Source of the DNA: Candidatus Kuenenia stuttgartensis
Lineage (GTDB): Bacteria > Planctomycetota > Planctomycetia > Gemmatales > Gemmataceae
Direction: 5' to 3'
NCBI GenBank assembly: GCA_945875585.1
Contig: CAMCLK010000005.1
Coordinates: forward strand, 1-64,000
DNA length: 64,000 nucleotides
Shown here: one piece after another, positions 44,101 through 53,400 of the stretch
Position numbering within the stretch: position 1 is the first letter of the stretch
How the letters are laid out: each line of letters opens with the position of its first letter
Notes under the pieces: model-generated
What the model saw: only the letters and a program-made list of their open reading frames with translations
Databases searched by the model: none
What the model was told of the DNA's origin: nothing
Program-made: the position numbers and the translations under genes

Positions 44101-45586
44101 AGGTGACCAGCAGGAACGTAACCAGATTGGTTACTTCAGTCCAGCCAACGCATTGGTGATTAAGGGTACCTCTTATATCCATACTGAGCTTTACAGTAAC
44201 TTTGTCGCACCAGTGGGTGGTGCAGCTCCGGGCGGTATGGGTGCCTTGCCAGTGAAGCGCCCAGGTGCCTTGGCCGCTGGTAATAAGCCAGGCGATATCA
44301 AAAAGGACGCAGATCCACGCAAGATCTGGCAGGATGCGCTCGCCCGCGGAGTGGACGATCCGGGCCTGATCATCGCAGTCAGTGATTTCCTTGCCATGAA
44401 CCAGATGTGGGATCATGCGACGGAATTCCTGAAGGCGAATCTGCGCAAGGGTATCGTTGTTAAGCCATGGGTATACGAGTCTCTTGCCCTGGCACTTCGC
44501 GAAAGTGGTGCAGCACCAGCCGAAATCGAAAGAGCTGAAGTGGCACTTGCCGACCTCGAACCTCGCGATGCCGATGGTTATCTGAAGGCATCTCGTGGCA
44601 TGGCGAACCTGAAGCGATTCGACCGCGCCGTGGCTCTTTGCCGTCAAGCAGCGCTGGTAGATCCTTCGAACAGCCGTGCGCTTGAACAAGGACTTCGATT
44701 TTCCGAGATTGCCAGCGATGCCGATGGCATGGCTTGGGCTGCAGGCGGCCTGTTGAAGCAGGAATGGCCAGAGCGTAACACGGAACTTCAGGGCTTGGCT
44801 AAGCGATCACTCGAAGCCATGGCGCACCGATTGGGCCAGCAGAATCGTCCTGAAGATCGCACACGTTTGCTTGGAAGCGCAGCCGAGCAGGGACGTCGCG
44901 ACCTTGTGGTTCATCTGAGCTGGTTGGGCGATGCCGACCTCGATCTTGAAGTGAAAGAACCAACAGGCAGCACCTGCTCCACCCTGACGCGCCGCACGCC
45001 GAATGGTGGAACGTTTGTGGGCGACATGCCTGGAGATGGCCCGGCTGAGCGGTATGTTGCTGCCGAGGCATTTTCAGGGTCTTACGAGATCCGTGTGCGC
45101 ACCGCATGGGGTGTTCCTGCCGGTGGTAAGGCTCAGGTTCGTGTGATCCGCTTCCAGGGCACCGACCGCGAATTGCAGGAAGTGTTCCAAGTGGATGTGG
45201 CTTCAGGTAAGCCCGTTCGCTTGAACCTTGCGGATGGCCGCCGTTCTGAAATGGCTTTGGTTGTTCCTCCCCGCCCACGTGAAGATGTGGTGGCAGGTGG
45301 CGACCGCCGCGAAGACGTGTTCCATTCGCTTCGACGCATGACGGAACCTTATATCCCTGGTTCAACGTCGGGTATCCGTGGCGGGGCAGGCAACGCCTCG
45401 CAGATCATGCCTCAGGTAGATGCACGCGTGGCTCATACCGACACAAGCAAGGAACGCGTTTATCAGAATCGTGTGACGGCTTTCATGCGCAACAGCATGG
45501 ATGTAACGTCGCAGATTGTTTTGGAATCGGAACGGCGCCAAATCCGTTCAACGGGTTCAAACCTGATTGACCGTCCTGCCAAATAG
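41132..45586 (+). CDS. Giant von Willebrand factor A protein with coiled coil and Gly/Gln-rich region
   Basis: A 1484-residue, probably membrane-anchored protein. I start at ATG 41132 after GAGGAAG; it opens KNRRLLACTFGLFGLGVALVGL, a likely signal anchor. A VWA domain (about 88-255) has the metal-site motif DTSAS at 96-100 and MGDGIS later. A long Lys/Glu/Arg/Gln-rich coiled coil lies near 455-605. A Gly/Gln/Ala low-complexity stretch at about 840-955 is followed by TPR-like helices (1050-1230). The end, from about 1255 (LSWLGDADLDLEVKEP), resembles DUF2135. Function is unknown; similar giant VWA proteins are common in planctomycetes. It is closed by a strong terminator. Confidence 0.9.
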   Translation: MKNRRLLACTFGLFGLGVALVGLRVLGDPSRATKERRSTVPTPAQERADEEKGVSRFLGQPVIGYQNANGEGLVAIQLQPELVGAALPRDLVVVVDTSASQAQGPLSGSSRIIRGLFKQMQPTDRVGLVVANLDPVALTRGLVTTTEAIAALDKLDQEYASGATNLPKAVEMAAGMIEANAGRSRSILFMGDGISLANPMDGADRAKVVAELVRKEVPLFTVPMGARVDPTNLHGLATGSGGRCLRIVAGDAPEALGERIRAAIDAPVYYPRSMQAVAGMKEVYPSRLPPLRGDAPTLLVGSIVPGSRQIELSIDGSSRGVDSRLAIKHVTPPHEIENFFLGRMVSDWRDSKDLPSMVQADRALALAAAQGRLDREETLAKGNFALSIGRPEVAGRFFNEARRIDPSNIEAVQGLTLARKVADGSMPRQELMKTLGQINAAIQEEAKPAAEKPGAGAPGVEADFLEKQKQLADINLQKREAEIKSALSEASRAVGTDAIGQAKESLKQQLGGLQNDANVREDKRRQLTNQIEARLRELDKRGQSAEREERERQIAQIALEERRKEERSLAAQQDRVKERLRQFHALMNQAREELAQQQAQKIREDLVNQGLEVPAAVTAAYTMAQRGYYLRNLRDLVRVREEKWLAVLYEVERSHVPFPDEPPIIFPDSTSPVIKGRYKDWADLSKKRIDKYDTQGFGSNTPEATMKLRDAMSRVVDYPGLDVATAKVSEELDRLAKEHGISFEFNEQAFRAAGIEKVRDNEIGDPVPRMRATLGTIVRKLIARIKNNSPEGTATYVVRRDNIEITTSQFQLLDKVARAYPVADIVYGAPNSFAQSSVVQQSTLFGFGGSYGFAGQAAQNSFNGIGALNGLGQVGAAGAAMLGVVGGAGQAGAVGGALGAQQLGGQIGLGAVGNVGMQGQVGQFGQNGGTSQLGQFGNTGGQFGLQGGNYADVLVSTIRELVGRKSDWAAPIVLPGQQAADPLQQTDPNAGDQQERNQIGYFSPANALVIKGTSYIHTELYSNFVAPVGGAAPGGMGALPVKRPGALAAGNKPGDIKKDADPRKIWQDALARGVDDPGLIIAVSDFLAMNQMWDHATEFLKANLRKGIVVKPWVYESLALALRESGAAPAEIERAEVALADLEPRDADGYLKASRGMANLKRFDRAVALCRQAALVDPSNSRALEQGLRFSEIASDADGMAWAAGGLLKQEWPERNTELQGLAKRSLEAMAHRLGQQNRPEDRTRLLGSAAEQGRRDLVVHLSWLGDADLDLEVKEPTGSTCSTLTRRTPNGGTFVGDMPGDGPAERYVAAEAFSGSYEIRVRTAWGVPAGGKAQVRVIRFQGTDRELQEVFQVDVASGKPVRLNLADGRRSEMALVVPPRPREDVVAGGDRREDVFHSLRRMTEPYIPGSTSGIRGGAGNASQIMPQVDARVAHTDTSKERVYQNRVTAFMRNSMDVTSQIVLESERRQIRSTGSNLIDRPAK
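43650..43990 (+). repeat. Gly/Gln/Ala/Phe-rich low-complexity coding region
   Basis: Inside the VWA gene, about 115 codons encode irregular repeats of Gly with Gln, Ala, Leu and Phe (patterns such as GQFGQNGG and GQLGQFGN). The reading frame is continuous, so this is protein low complexity, not a DNA satellite. The composition is like that of flexible or assembly-prone (prion-like or silk-like) segments. Confidence 0.8.
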
Positions 45587-45615
45587 TGTTGTTTGGCCCC
45601 TAGAGTATAACCCGG

Positions 45616-45655
45616 GGCCCGGATTCACCCTGAGTGGATCCGGGCCTGTTTTCTT
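45616..45655 (+). terminator. Intrinsic terminator of the VWA gene
   Basis: GGCCCGGAT (45616-45624) pairs perfectly with ATCCGGGCC (45638-45646). Inner CAC/GTG pairs extend the stem, and TGTTTTCTT follows. It separates the VWA gene from the downstream FHA gene. Confidence 0.88.
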
Positions 45656-45684
45656 GTCACGAACCCGCGCAGGTGCACTCAGGC

Positions 45685-46254
45685 ATGCCTCCTCCCCCTC
45701 CACCCCCATCTGGAAACAAGCCCCGGCAATTTGGGGTACTGGTTATTTTGAAGGGAGGCCCGGTTGGATTCCGGATCCCCCTTCGCGCCCAACGCCTGAT
45801 ACTTGGCCGATCCCCTGCTGCTACCATTCGTGTGCCCGATCCGTCTATCAGTCGTTCCCATTGTAGTCTGGTATTCAATGGCAGCCATTGGGTTGTAGCG
45901 GATCTGGCCAGTAGCAACGGCACGTTTTTGAATGGCCAGAAGGTTGAGCAACCTACCATCGCCATGCCCGGTGACAGGCTTGGAGTGGCCCGTGTAGAAT
46001 TTCGGATCGAATACGCTGCTGCTGCTATGGTCGCCATGTCGGTCGATCTTCCAGATATCGAGGCAGAACTGATTAATGACGATATTGTGGTTGCGGAATT
46101 GGCCATGGGTATCCAAAGTGAGCCCGGGAAAATGAAAATGATTCCGGTTGATCCCGAGTTGCAACTCGAATTTGATCTAGAATCGCTTCCCACATCCGAC
46201 GATGACGGTTTCGACTGGAATATCCAGTCAACAATAAACCCGGATGGTCGGTAA
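45685..46254 (+). CDS. FHA-domain protein
   Basis: Predicted phosphothreonine-binding protein. I start at ATG 45685, after AGGTG, giving 189 residues opening with seven prolines; the frame is open to 45634 without support. The FHA domain (about 16-110) has GRS at 41-43, SRSH at 56-59 and SSNGT at 76-80, the phosphopeptide-binding residues. The rest is acidic (about 115-189) with no recognised domain. It overlaps the terpene-cyclase gene by 11 bases, so the two are co-translated. Planctomycetes carry many Ser/Thr kinases, and FHA partners would read their signals. Confidence 0.88.
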   Translation: MPPPPPPPSGNKPRQFGVLVILKGGPVGFRIPLRAQRLILGRSPAATIRVPDPSISRSHCSLVFNGSHWVVADLASSNGTFLNGQKVEQPTIAMPGDRLGVARVEFRIEYAAAAMVAMSVDLPDIEAELINDDIVVAELAMGIQSEPGKMKMIPVDPELQLEFDLESLPTSDDDGFDWNIQSTINPDGR

Positions 46255-48025
46255 GGTGATTGTGCCTACACCAGATCTAGATCAAGCGTATGCCAGGGTG
46301 GTCGCAGATCTGATGCGTGCCCGCACCGAAGGCGGGTATTGGGAAGGCGAACTATCGTCATCGGCATTGTCTACGGCAGTGGCATGTTCCGCATTGACGC
46401 TGTGTGGCCGAGTCAATCGTGTTGAGGCAGGCTTGGCTTGGCTTGTTTCCCATCAAAACAGTGACGGTGGATGGGGCGATACCACAGCCAGCAAGTCAAA
46501 TCTGTCAACCACATTATTGGTCGTGGCGGCATTTCACTTGACTGAGCGCGCCTCGTTTTATTCTACCGCTTTGCGCATGGCCCACGACTGGATTGTTGCC
46601 AGAGCTGGTTCCACGCCCGCCGAGTGGGCGGAGGCCGTGCGTGCCAGCTACGGCAAAGACCGTACTTTTTCGGTACCTATTCTTACTAATTGTGCTCTTG
46701 CTAAACTTGTTCCTTGGTCCGAGGTGCCATCGTTACCATTTGAGCTGGCATGCTTACCACAATCGTGGTACCGGTTGGCCAGCCTTCCCGTTGTCAGCTA
46801 CGCGCTGCCTGCCCTCATTGCCATTGGTCAGTGCATCCATGCGCATCGACCGACACGCGTTTTTCCGTTGAGATGGCTTCGGTCGTTGTGCAAGGCACCC
46901 AGCCTCCGAGTGCTGACACGCCTGCAACCGACAAATGGTGGATTTCTGGAAGCTACTCCGCTGACAGCATTTGTAGCCATGGCCTTGGCAAGTTCCGGTA
47001 ATTCCCAGCACCCTGTGGCAGTGAAGGGTTGCGCATTTCTGGAAGCATCTGTTCGGCCAGATGGTTCGTGGCCGATCGATACCAACCTTTCGACTTGGGT
47101 GACCACACTCGCAGTCAATGCCCTGGCAGCAGGTAATGCGGTAGACAGCCTCGGCCCGCAGGAACCGTTGCGACAATGGCTTATTGCGCAGCAGTACCGT
47201 GAAAGGCACCCCTTCACGGGAGCAGCGCCGGGTGGATGGGCATGGACCCCGCTACCCGGTGGTGTTCCAGATGCAGACGACACTCCGGGCGCTTTGATAG
47301 CCATGCGGAATCTGGGTGCTCCGCCCGGTGACTGGCTGCGCTTGGGGTTTGGTTGGTTGGCGGGGTTGCAAAACCGTGACGGTGGTATGCCTACCTTTTG
47401 CAGGGGTTGGGGCACGTTGCCGTTTGATCGCAGTGGAACCGACCTGACAGCGCACGTTCTGCGCGCGTTGGCCCCATGGCGCGACCATGCGGAATCGGAC
47501 CCGCGGTTGTATCCCGTGGCTACAGACATTCGCCTGCTTTTTGAAGGTGGTCTAGACTACCTGACCCGAAACCAAAGGCCTGATGGATCGTGGCTGCCTC
47601 TTTGGTTTGGTCATGAGGATGCCCATGAGATGGCCAACCCCGTCTTTGGCACGGCTCGGGTACTGATGGCCTATCGGGACCTAGGTCTGCACGATGTGAA
47701 CGAGGCGCGACGTGGTGTTTCTTTCCTGCTGTCAACGCAAAATACCGATGGCAGCTGGAGTGGCGATGCTGGTATTTCAGGCCAGGTTGAAGAAACGGCG
47801 CTGGTTCTCGACGCGTTGATTGGTCTCAAGGCCAATCAGCAGGCAATCGACCGCGGTTTGGCGTGGTTGGTGGGTGCCATACTCGACGGTGTCCACCTCG
47901 TTCCTTCACCTATCGGTTTTTATTTCGCTCGTCTCTGGTATTCCGAGCGGCTCTACCCCATAATCTTCAGCGTTGCGGCGTTGGGACGGGCACGCACCGT
48001 CAGGCAGGGCCCAGTGCTTGCCTGA
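46244..48025 (+). CDS. Class II terpene cyclase, squalene-hopene cyclase-like
   Basis: Probably cyclises a linear isoprenoid by protonation. The 593-residue product is built of alpha-alpha barrel repeats with several QW-type motifs (QNSDGGW, VRPDGSW, QNRDGGM, QRPDGSW, QNTDGSW). The acid motif DADDT stands at 343-347, matching DxDD of squalene-hopene cyclases. It is shorter than typical SHC (630-720), and the usual adjacent hopanoid genes (hpnC/D/E) are absent. The substrate may therefore differ from squalene. No signal peptide; SHC enzymes are monotopic membrane proteins. It lies between an FHA gene and a prenyl synthase fusion. Confidence 0.88.
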   Translation: MVGKVIVPTPDLDQAYARVVADLMRARTEGGYWEGELSSSALSTAVACSALTLCGRVNRVEAGLAWLVSHQNSDGGWGDTTASKSNLSTTLLVVAAFHLTERASFYSTALRMAHDWIVARAGSTPAEWAEAVRASYGKDRTFSVPILTNCALAKLVPWSEVPSLPFELACLPQSWYRLASLPVVSYALPALIAIGQCIHAHRPTRVFPLRWLRSLCKAPSLRVLTRLQPTNGGFLEATPLTAFVAMALASSGNSQHPVAVKGCAFLEASVRPDGSWPIDTNLSTWVTTLAVNALAAGNAVDSLGPQEPLRQWLIAQQYRERHPFTGAAPGGWAWTPLPGGVPDADDTPGALIAMRNLGAPPGDWLRLGFGWLAGLQNRDGGMPTFCRGWGTLPFDRSGTDLTAHVLRALAPWRDHAESDPRLYPVATDIRLLFEGGLDYLTRNQRPDGSWLPLWFGHEDAHEMANPVFGTARVLMAYRDLGLHDVNEARRGVSFLLSTQNTDGSWSGDAGISGQVEETALVLDALIGLKANQQAIDRGLAWLVGAILDGVHLVPSPIGFYFARLWYSERLYPIIFSVAALGRARTVRQGPVLA

Positions 48026-48084
48026 GACTGGTGGAATCGGTCAATCCTGTCCATGCGAGCGCAAACCCGCCTGAGGATGTCGCC

Positions 48085-49869
48085 GTGTCAACCATGATCG
48101 AAGAGCAACCGGCAGCCGTAGCCGACCGCAAACGACCAACCACCGCGAACATCAAAGCGGTTCCCGAAAGCAGGGAATTGCGCGATAAAGTGCGCGATGC
48201 CGCGCGAATTCTTGCGGCGAAGCTTGACCGCTCACGCGGTTTCACCCGGGATGAACTTCGGGCTCTGGCCGAAGTATTGCTGCGCGATCTGGAAATGGGT
48301 GTTCAGTATTCGGGCTTTGCAGCCGTTTGCATCGCTAACGAATTCTGGCGCGAGCAGGTTCAGGCAGTCCCTTTCAATCGCCGACTGTTGCTGCTGCCCC
48401 ACTGCCTCAAACACGCAGAAGGTTGCCCAGCCGATTACGACGAATTCGGCCTCGATTGCCGAAAGTGTGGCGCTTGTTCGGTTGCTGATTTTAAAGGCAA
48501 AGCCGAAGACCTTGGATACAAAGTGTTGGTATCCGAAGGAACGCCCATCGTTCTTAAAATTATCGTTTCGGGCCATGTCGATGCCATTGTGGGCGTTGCC
48601 TGTCTGAACGTGCTCGAACGAGCTTTCGACAAGATTCTGCTGGCGGGTGTACCGTGCATTGCCACACCACTGCTGTCGAGCAATTGCAAAAACACCTCGG
48701 TGGACGATGACTGGGTCATGGACATGATCCAGTTGGAAACGCCGCCAGTACCTGTGAAGACTCGTAGCTTCATGCCACTGCTGCGCTCCGCCAACGCCCT
48801 CTGCGAGCCCGCTGAACTTTCGCGATTGGCTCCCGGTCCCCGCGCCGACATCTCCCCATCCGATCCCCTGCGCGCCCATGAAGACATTGCCTACGGCTGG
48901 ATGGGGCAGGGGGGCAAACGATCCCGGCCATTCATCACACTGGCTGCCTATGATGCCATGCAAGGCGGGGCGGCAACCCGCGGCGAGGCATTCGAGTTGC
49001 CCGATACCGTCAAGCGCGCGGCATTAGCTATTGAGGCGTTTCACAAAGCCTCGCTGATTCACGACGACATCGAAGATGGCGATATTTACCGATATGGCAT
49101 GGAGACGTTGCACCGCCGCCATGGTGTTGGACCTGCCATCAATGTCGGCGATTATCTTGTGGGCTGGGGTTACCGCCTTCTGGCGCGCGACCGTCATGCG
49201 GTTGGCGCGGCCGTGACTGCCGATTTGTTAGCCCGATTTTCCGACGCCCACGTCAAGCTGGCTGAAGGTCAGGGTGCTGAGTTGCTGTGGCGTTCCGCTG
49301 CCAACAAGAGCCTGAAACCAATCGACGCGCTTCGGATTTATGCCCTGAAAACAGCCCCGGCGTTCGAGGCTGCTCTGGGAGCGGGAATCCGCTTGGCAGG
49401 CGACCATCCGGAACTCGACAAGCTGGTCACGGAATTCAGCAAGAACATTGGAATCGCGTTCCAGATCCTTAATGACCTCAAAGATTTCGATACTGACGGC
49501 GACAACAAGCTGGTCGCCGGGCAAGATGTCTTGGCGTCGCGCCCGACGGTATTGCTGGCCCTTGCTCTCGAAACACTTCCCGATACACGCCGGACGGAAT
49601 TGCTTGGCCTTATTGCCAACGAGACTATTTCCGACGCGGAGCGTGTTGGACGAGTCAAATATCTTTATGACCTTGCCGGAGTGTTTGACAAAGCCCAGCG
49701 CCTTGTCGATAAATTCAGGGCCAAGGCCGAGGATCTGGCTGATACGGCAGAACCGGAGCCGCTCAGGTGCCTTTTGCAATATTTGGTGGATTCCGTTCTG
49801 GATGGAACGGCACATGTTGTACCTCAGCAGGAACCGGGTGCGGGGCTTCTGAGCTTACCCGTGGCTTGA
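48085..49869 (+). CDS. DUF116 - polyprenyl diphosphate synthase fusion
   Basis: A two-domain protein of 594 residues. Residues about 70-240 match DUF116: PHCLKHAEGCPADYDEFGLDCRKCGAC gives Cys107, 114, 125, 128 and 131, followed by VVSEGT-like and VGVACLNVLERA strands. The cysteines suggest an iron-sulfur or zinc site. Residues about 260-570 form a trans-prenyltransferase with GGKRSRP at 276-282, the first Asp-rich motif DDIED at 327-331 and the second NDLKDFD near 463-469. These bind the allylic diphosphate, so chain elongation looks intact. I prefer GTG 48085, seven bases after GAGGAT; ATG 48094 is an alternative. It is 59 bases after the cyclase. Confidence 0.85.
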   Translation: MSTMIEEQPAAVADRKRPTTANIKAVPESRELRDKVRDAARILAAKLDRSRGFTRDELRALAEVLLRDLEMGVQYSGFAAVCIANEFWREQVQAVPFNRRLLLLPHCLKHAEGCPADYDEFGLDCRKCGACSVADFKGKAEDLGYKVLVSEGTPIVLKIIVSGHVDAIVGVACLNVLERAFDKILLAGVPCIATPLLSSNCKNTSVDDDWVMDMIQLETPPVPVKTRSFMPLLRSANALCEPAELSRLAPGPRADISPSDPLRAHEDIAYGWMGQGGKRSRPFITLAAYDAMQGGAATRGEAFELPDTVKRAALAIEAFHKASLIHDDIEDGDIYRYGMETLHRRHGVGPAINVGDYLVGWGYRLLARDRHAVGAAVTADLLARFSDAHVKLAEGQGAELLWRSAANKSLKPIDALRIYALKTAPAFEAALGAGIRLAGDHPELDKLVTEFSKNIGIAFQILNDLKDFDTDGDNKLVAGQDVLASRPTVLLALALETLPDTRRTELLGLIANETISDAERVGRVKYLYDLAGVFDKAQRLVDKFRAKAEDLADTAEPEPLRCLLQYLVDSVLDGTAHVVPQQEPGAGLLSLPVA

Positions 49870-49884
49870 TGGGGCGCATGCGCG

Positions 49885-50397
49885 ATGGGGCCCGATCTGG
49901 ATAGCCTGCTTGCTTGTTTTCCCGACGAACCATCCATGGACGTCGAGCTTATTTCGTCTGTTCCCGAGCCTTATTCTTCACTTTTGGCACACAATCACCA
50001 TATGACGGTGGCGCTTGAATGCCACCATGGATCTCCGGTCGAAGTGACTGTGCTGAAAAGTGGTGTTGATGGCGACGTGTACCACCGCCGAATCGAATTG
50101 TTGTTGCGTGGCACCAGAACTGTGGTTTTATTTGGACTCGTGCGCATTCATTTGTCGCTGGTCCCAGATGAGGCCCGCCGGGAAATTCTTGAAGAGTGCA
50201 AGCCCCTTGGCCGAGTACTCATTGAACGCAATGTGATGAGGCGCGTCGAGCACACGGCTTTGCTGAGATTTCCGGCTCGGCCTGTCGATCTGGAAAGATT
50301 TGCTTTGGCCGGGCCCCAAATGCTGTACGGCAGGTTAGCTTACCTGTATTGCAACGACCAACCGGCTATTGAACTGCTTGAGGTGGTTCGCCCGTAG
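49885..50397 (+). CDS. Chorismate-lyase-like (UbiC/UTRA fold) protein
   Basis: A 170-residue protein whose second half, PLGRVLIERNVMRRVEHTALLRF and MLYGRLAYLYCNDQPAIELLEVV, follows the pattern of the chorismate pyruvate-lyase/UTRA fold: a Gly-x-x-Leu turn, a beta strand with Arg, then a strand closing on P-x-I-E-L-x-E. UbiC splits chorismate to 4-hydroxybenzoate and pyruvate. The similarity is at pattern level only, so a related ligand-binding role is possible. It follows the prenyl synthase fusion by 15 bases, which makes a joint role in an isoprenoid-quinone-like product attractive. Confidence 0.65.
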   Translation: MGPDLDSLLACFPDEPSMDVELISSVPEPYSSLLAHNHHMTVALECHHGSPVEVTVLKSGVDGDVYHRRIELLLRGTRTVVLFGLVRIHLSLVPDEARREILEECKPLGRVLIERNVMRRVEHTALLRFPARPVDLERFALAGPQMLYGRLAYLYCNDQPAIELLEVVRP

Positions 50398-50413
50398 ATC
50401 AACACAAGGGAGA

Positions 50414-53400
50414 ATGCTTGTGGCTTTCTTACTGATGGCACTGGTTTTCGGGGTTGTGGCTGATCCGTTGGTTTCCGGACCAGTCGAATTCAACCGCGAT
50501 ATTCGGCCGATCCTTTCAGACCGATGCTATTTTTGTCATGGTCCAGACAAGGGGCATCGCAAAGCCGACCTTCGACTGGATACCCGGGAAGGCCTTCTGG
50601 GTGCCCCGGGGGAAACAGGATCGGTTGTCCCTTCCAAACCCGATGCCAGCGAATTGCTGGAACGCATACTTTCCACAGACCCAGACAAGCGCATGCCGCC
50701 TCCCAAATCTGGTAAGGACCTATCGCCTGCTGAAATAGCACTCATCCGCCGCTGGATCGAGCAAGGTGCGCCCTATGAAGGCCATTGGGCCTTTCAGGCC
50801 ATCAAGCGCCCCAAACCAGCAGTCGTTGCTCCTGAACCCATAGATGGTTTCGTGAAGGCATTGCTGGCCAAAAAAGGCTTAACTATGGCAGGTCCAACAG
50901 ATCGCCGAACGCTCTTGCGGCGATTGTCGTTTGACCTGACAGGCTTGCCACCTACGCCCGAAGAAGTCGATGCCTTTGTGGCGGATCGTTCGCCGGATGC
51001 CCTTGCCAAACAGGTGGATCGGCTGCTTTCTTCTCCCCGGCATGGTGAACGCTTGGCTATGTGGTGGTTAGATTTGGTTCGTTATGCTGATACCGTGGGT
51101 TACCATGGCGACCAACCCGTGAGTGTGCACCCTTTCCGCCAATACGTGATCGATAGTTTTAATGCCAACGTGCCTTTCGACCGGTTCACCCGCGAGCAGA
51201 TTGCCGGTGATCTTTTGCCCGGTGCCGGCGACCGCGAAAAGATCGCCTCAGGATACAATCGGCTTGGAATGATGAGCGCTGAGGGTGGCGTGCAGCCCAA
51301 GGAATATCTGGCCAAGTACATTGCCGAGCGCGTGAGGAATGTATCGGGTGTGTGGTTGGGTGTCACGCTTGGTTGCGCTGAATGCCATGATCACAAATAC
51401 GACCCGTTTGCCACGCGCGAGTTTTACCGCATGGAGGCATTCTTTGCCGACATCAATGAAAAAGGTCTGTACGGCGGCGGCACCGACTGGGGGCCAAGCA
51501 TGCGTGTCCCTACCAAGGTGCAACGCGAAGAGCTGGCGAGGATCGAAGCCGATATTTCAAAATCACGATCTGAAATATCCAAAAGCGACCCTAGGGTGAC
51601 GGAAGCGTATCGCAAGACGCTCGAGGCTTGGAAAATTCTTGAAGTCCGCAAGCAGCGAAGCCTCGGCGGTGCCAAGCTCGCAGTGCGAGGCCCAGGATCG
51701 ATTTTGGCATCAGGCAAAAGCCCGCCAACTGACACCCATGTGATGGAAATTGTGGCCCCGGCGGGCGGTTTAGCCGTACTCCGTCTGGAGGTGTTGCCAG
51801 CCGATGGCTTGCCGGGGCGCGGTCCCGGTCGAGCCAGCAATGGTAATTTTGTGCTGACGGAAATCAAGGCTCGCAAGGCTGGAGATGCCGCCGCGCCGTT
51901 GTTGCCATTCAAGTCGGCCCGGGCCACCTTTGAACAGACCGGCGCGTCTGCGGGCAATCCGTGGGGCCGCTGGGTTGCTGAAGCCGCGATCGACAACGAT
52001 GCCAAAGGTCCGGGTTGGGGCTGGGCAATCATGGAGGAGGCAGGTCAGGCGAATGCCGCGGAATTCACCTTGGCTACCCCTGTCCCGGCTGGCACAGTTC
52101 TTGAAGTCAGCCTTGTGCAGAACCACCCGAACCCAGCTCACACATTGGGTTCATACCGGTTGATGGGGGCATCCCAAGCTGTTGAATCGCTTGTTCGCCC
52201 ACAATCGCAGGACATTGTCACCATTTTGGCGAAGGAGCCAAAGTCACGAACACCGGATGAAGTGAGCAAATTTGAAGCCAGCGTTGCCAGAGACATGCTA
52301 GATGGCTCACCAGTGGGTGCCGAGTTGCGCCGCCTTGAAAAACGTAAGGCGGACATTATTGCTACTGCTCCCACCACGCTTGTTACCGAGCGCGTGATGC
52401 CAAGAACCGTGAAAATTTTGGCACGTGGCAACTGGATGGATGAAAAGGGCGAGGCCGTGACCCCCGGCACACCGGCAGTTCTCGGGGCGTTTAAGCCTCG
52501 CGCCGCATTGGCCGATAGGCTTGATCTCGCCAATTGGGTGGTTTCGCCAGAAAATCCGCTCACAGCGAGGGTGACGGCTAATCGCATCTGGAAGCTTCTA
52601 TTTGGGTCTGGAATATCCCGTAGCCTCGACGATTTTGGCGCGCAGGGCGATTGGCCCAGCCATCCGGAGCTGGTCGATTATCTCGCTGGCCGGTTGGTCG
52701 ATTCCGGTTGGGATTTGCGGGCGTTGATTCGGCAGGTGGTTCTGTCTGAAACCTACCAGCAATCGTCTGCCTCGCCACGGGCGATTCGCGATGCGGATCC
52801 TTACAATCGGTTACTTGCTCGGCAAGGCCGTTTCCGGGTCGATGCCGAGATGGTGCGCGACAATGCCTTGGCTGTTTCCGGGTTGTTGGTGGAAAAAATC
52901 GGCGGCCCCAGTGTGTTTCCGTACCAGCCACCCGGGTATTGGGCATATTTGAACTTCCCCACGCGGGAATGGAGCAACGACGCGGGCGAGTCCAAGCATC
53001 GCCGAAGCGTGTATGTACATTGGCAGCGGCAGTACCTGCATCCATCGTTAGCGGCGTTCGATGCGCCGTCCCGCGAAGAATGCACAGCCGAGCGCACGCG
53101 CAGTAACACGCCGCTTCAATCGCTGGTGCTGCTCAACGACCCCATTCATGTGGAAGCGGCGCGTCAACTGGCGCAGCGCGCGCAAGAAATCAAGGGCGAT
53201 GATGCTGAAAGATTGAAGCAGATGTTCCGCTGGGCCCTTCAGCGGCAGGCGCTTCCCGATGAAAACCGTGTGCTTGCGTCGCTTTTGGCGGGCCAGCGCC
53301 AACATTACAAAGCCTTGCCAGCCGATGCGGCGGCCCTTGTGTCCGTTGGTGGTTTCAAACCTGCTCCTGGAATTGATGTGGTGGAACTGGCGGCATTGAC

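Noticed and set aside
48232-48963. Minus-strand frame of 243 codons opposite the DUF116 region
   Set aside because: Shadow of the DUF116-prenyl synthase fusion; Cys/His content is not organised in motifs.
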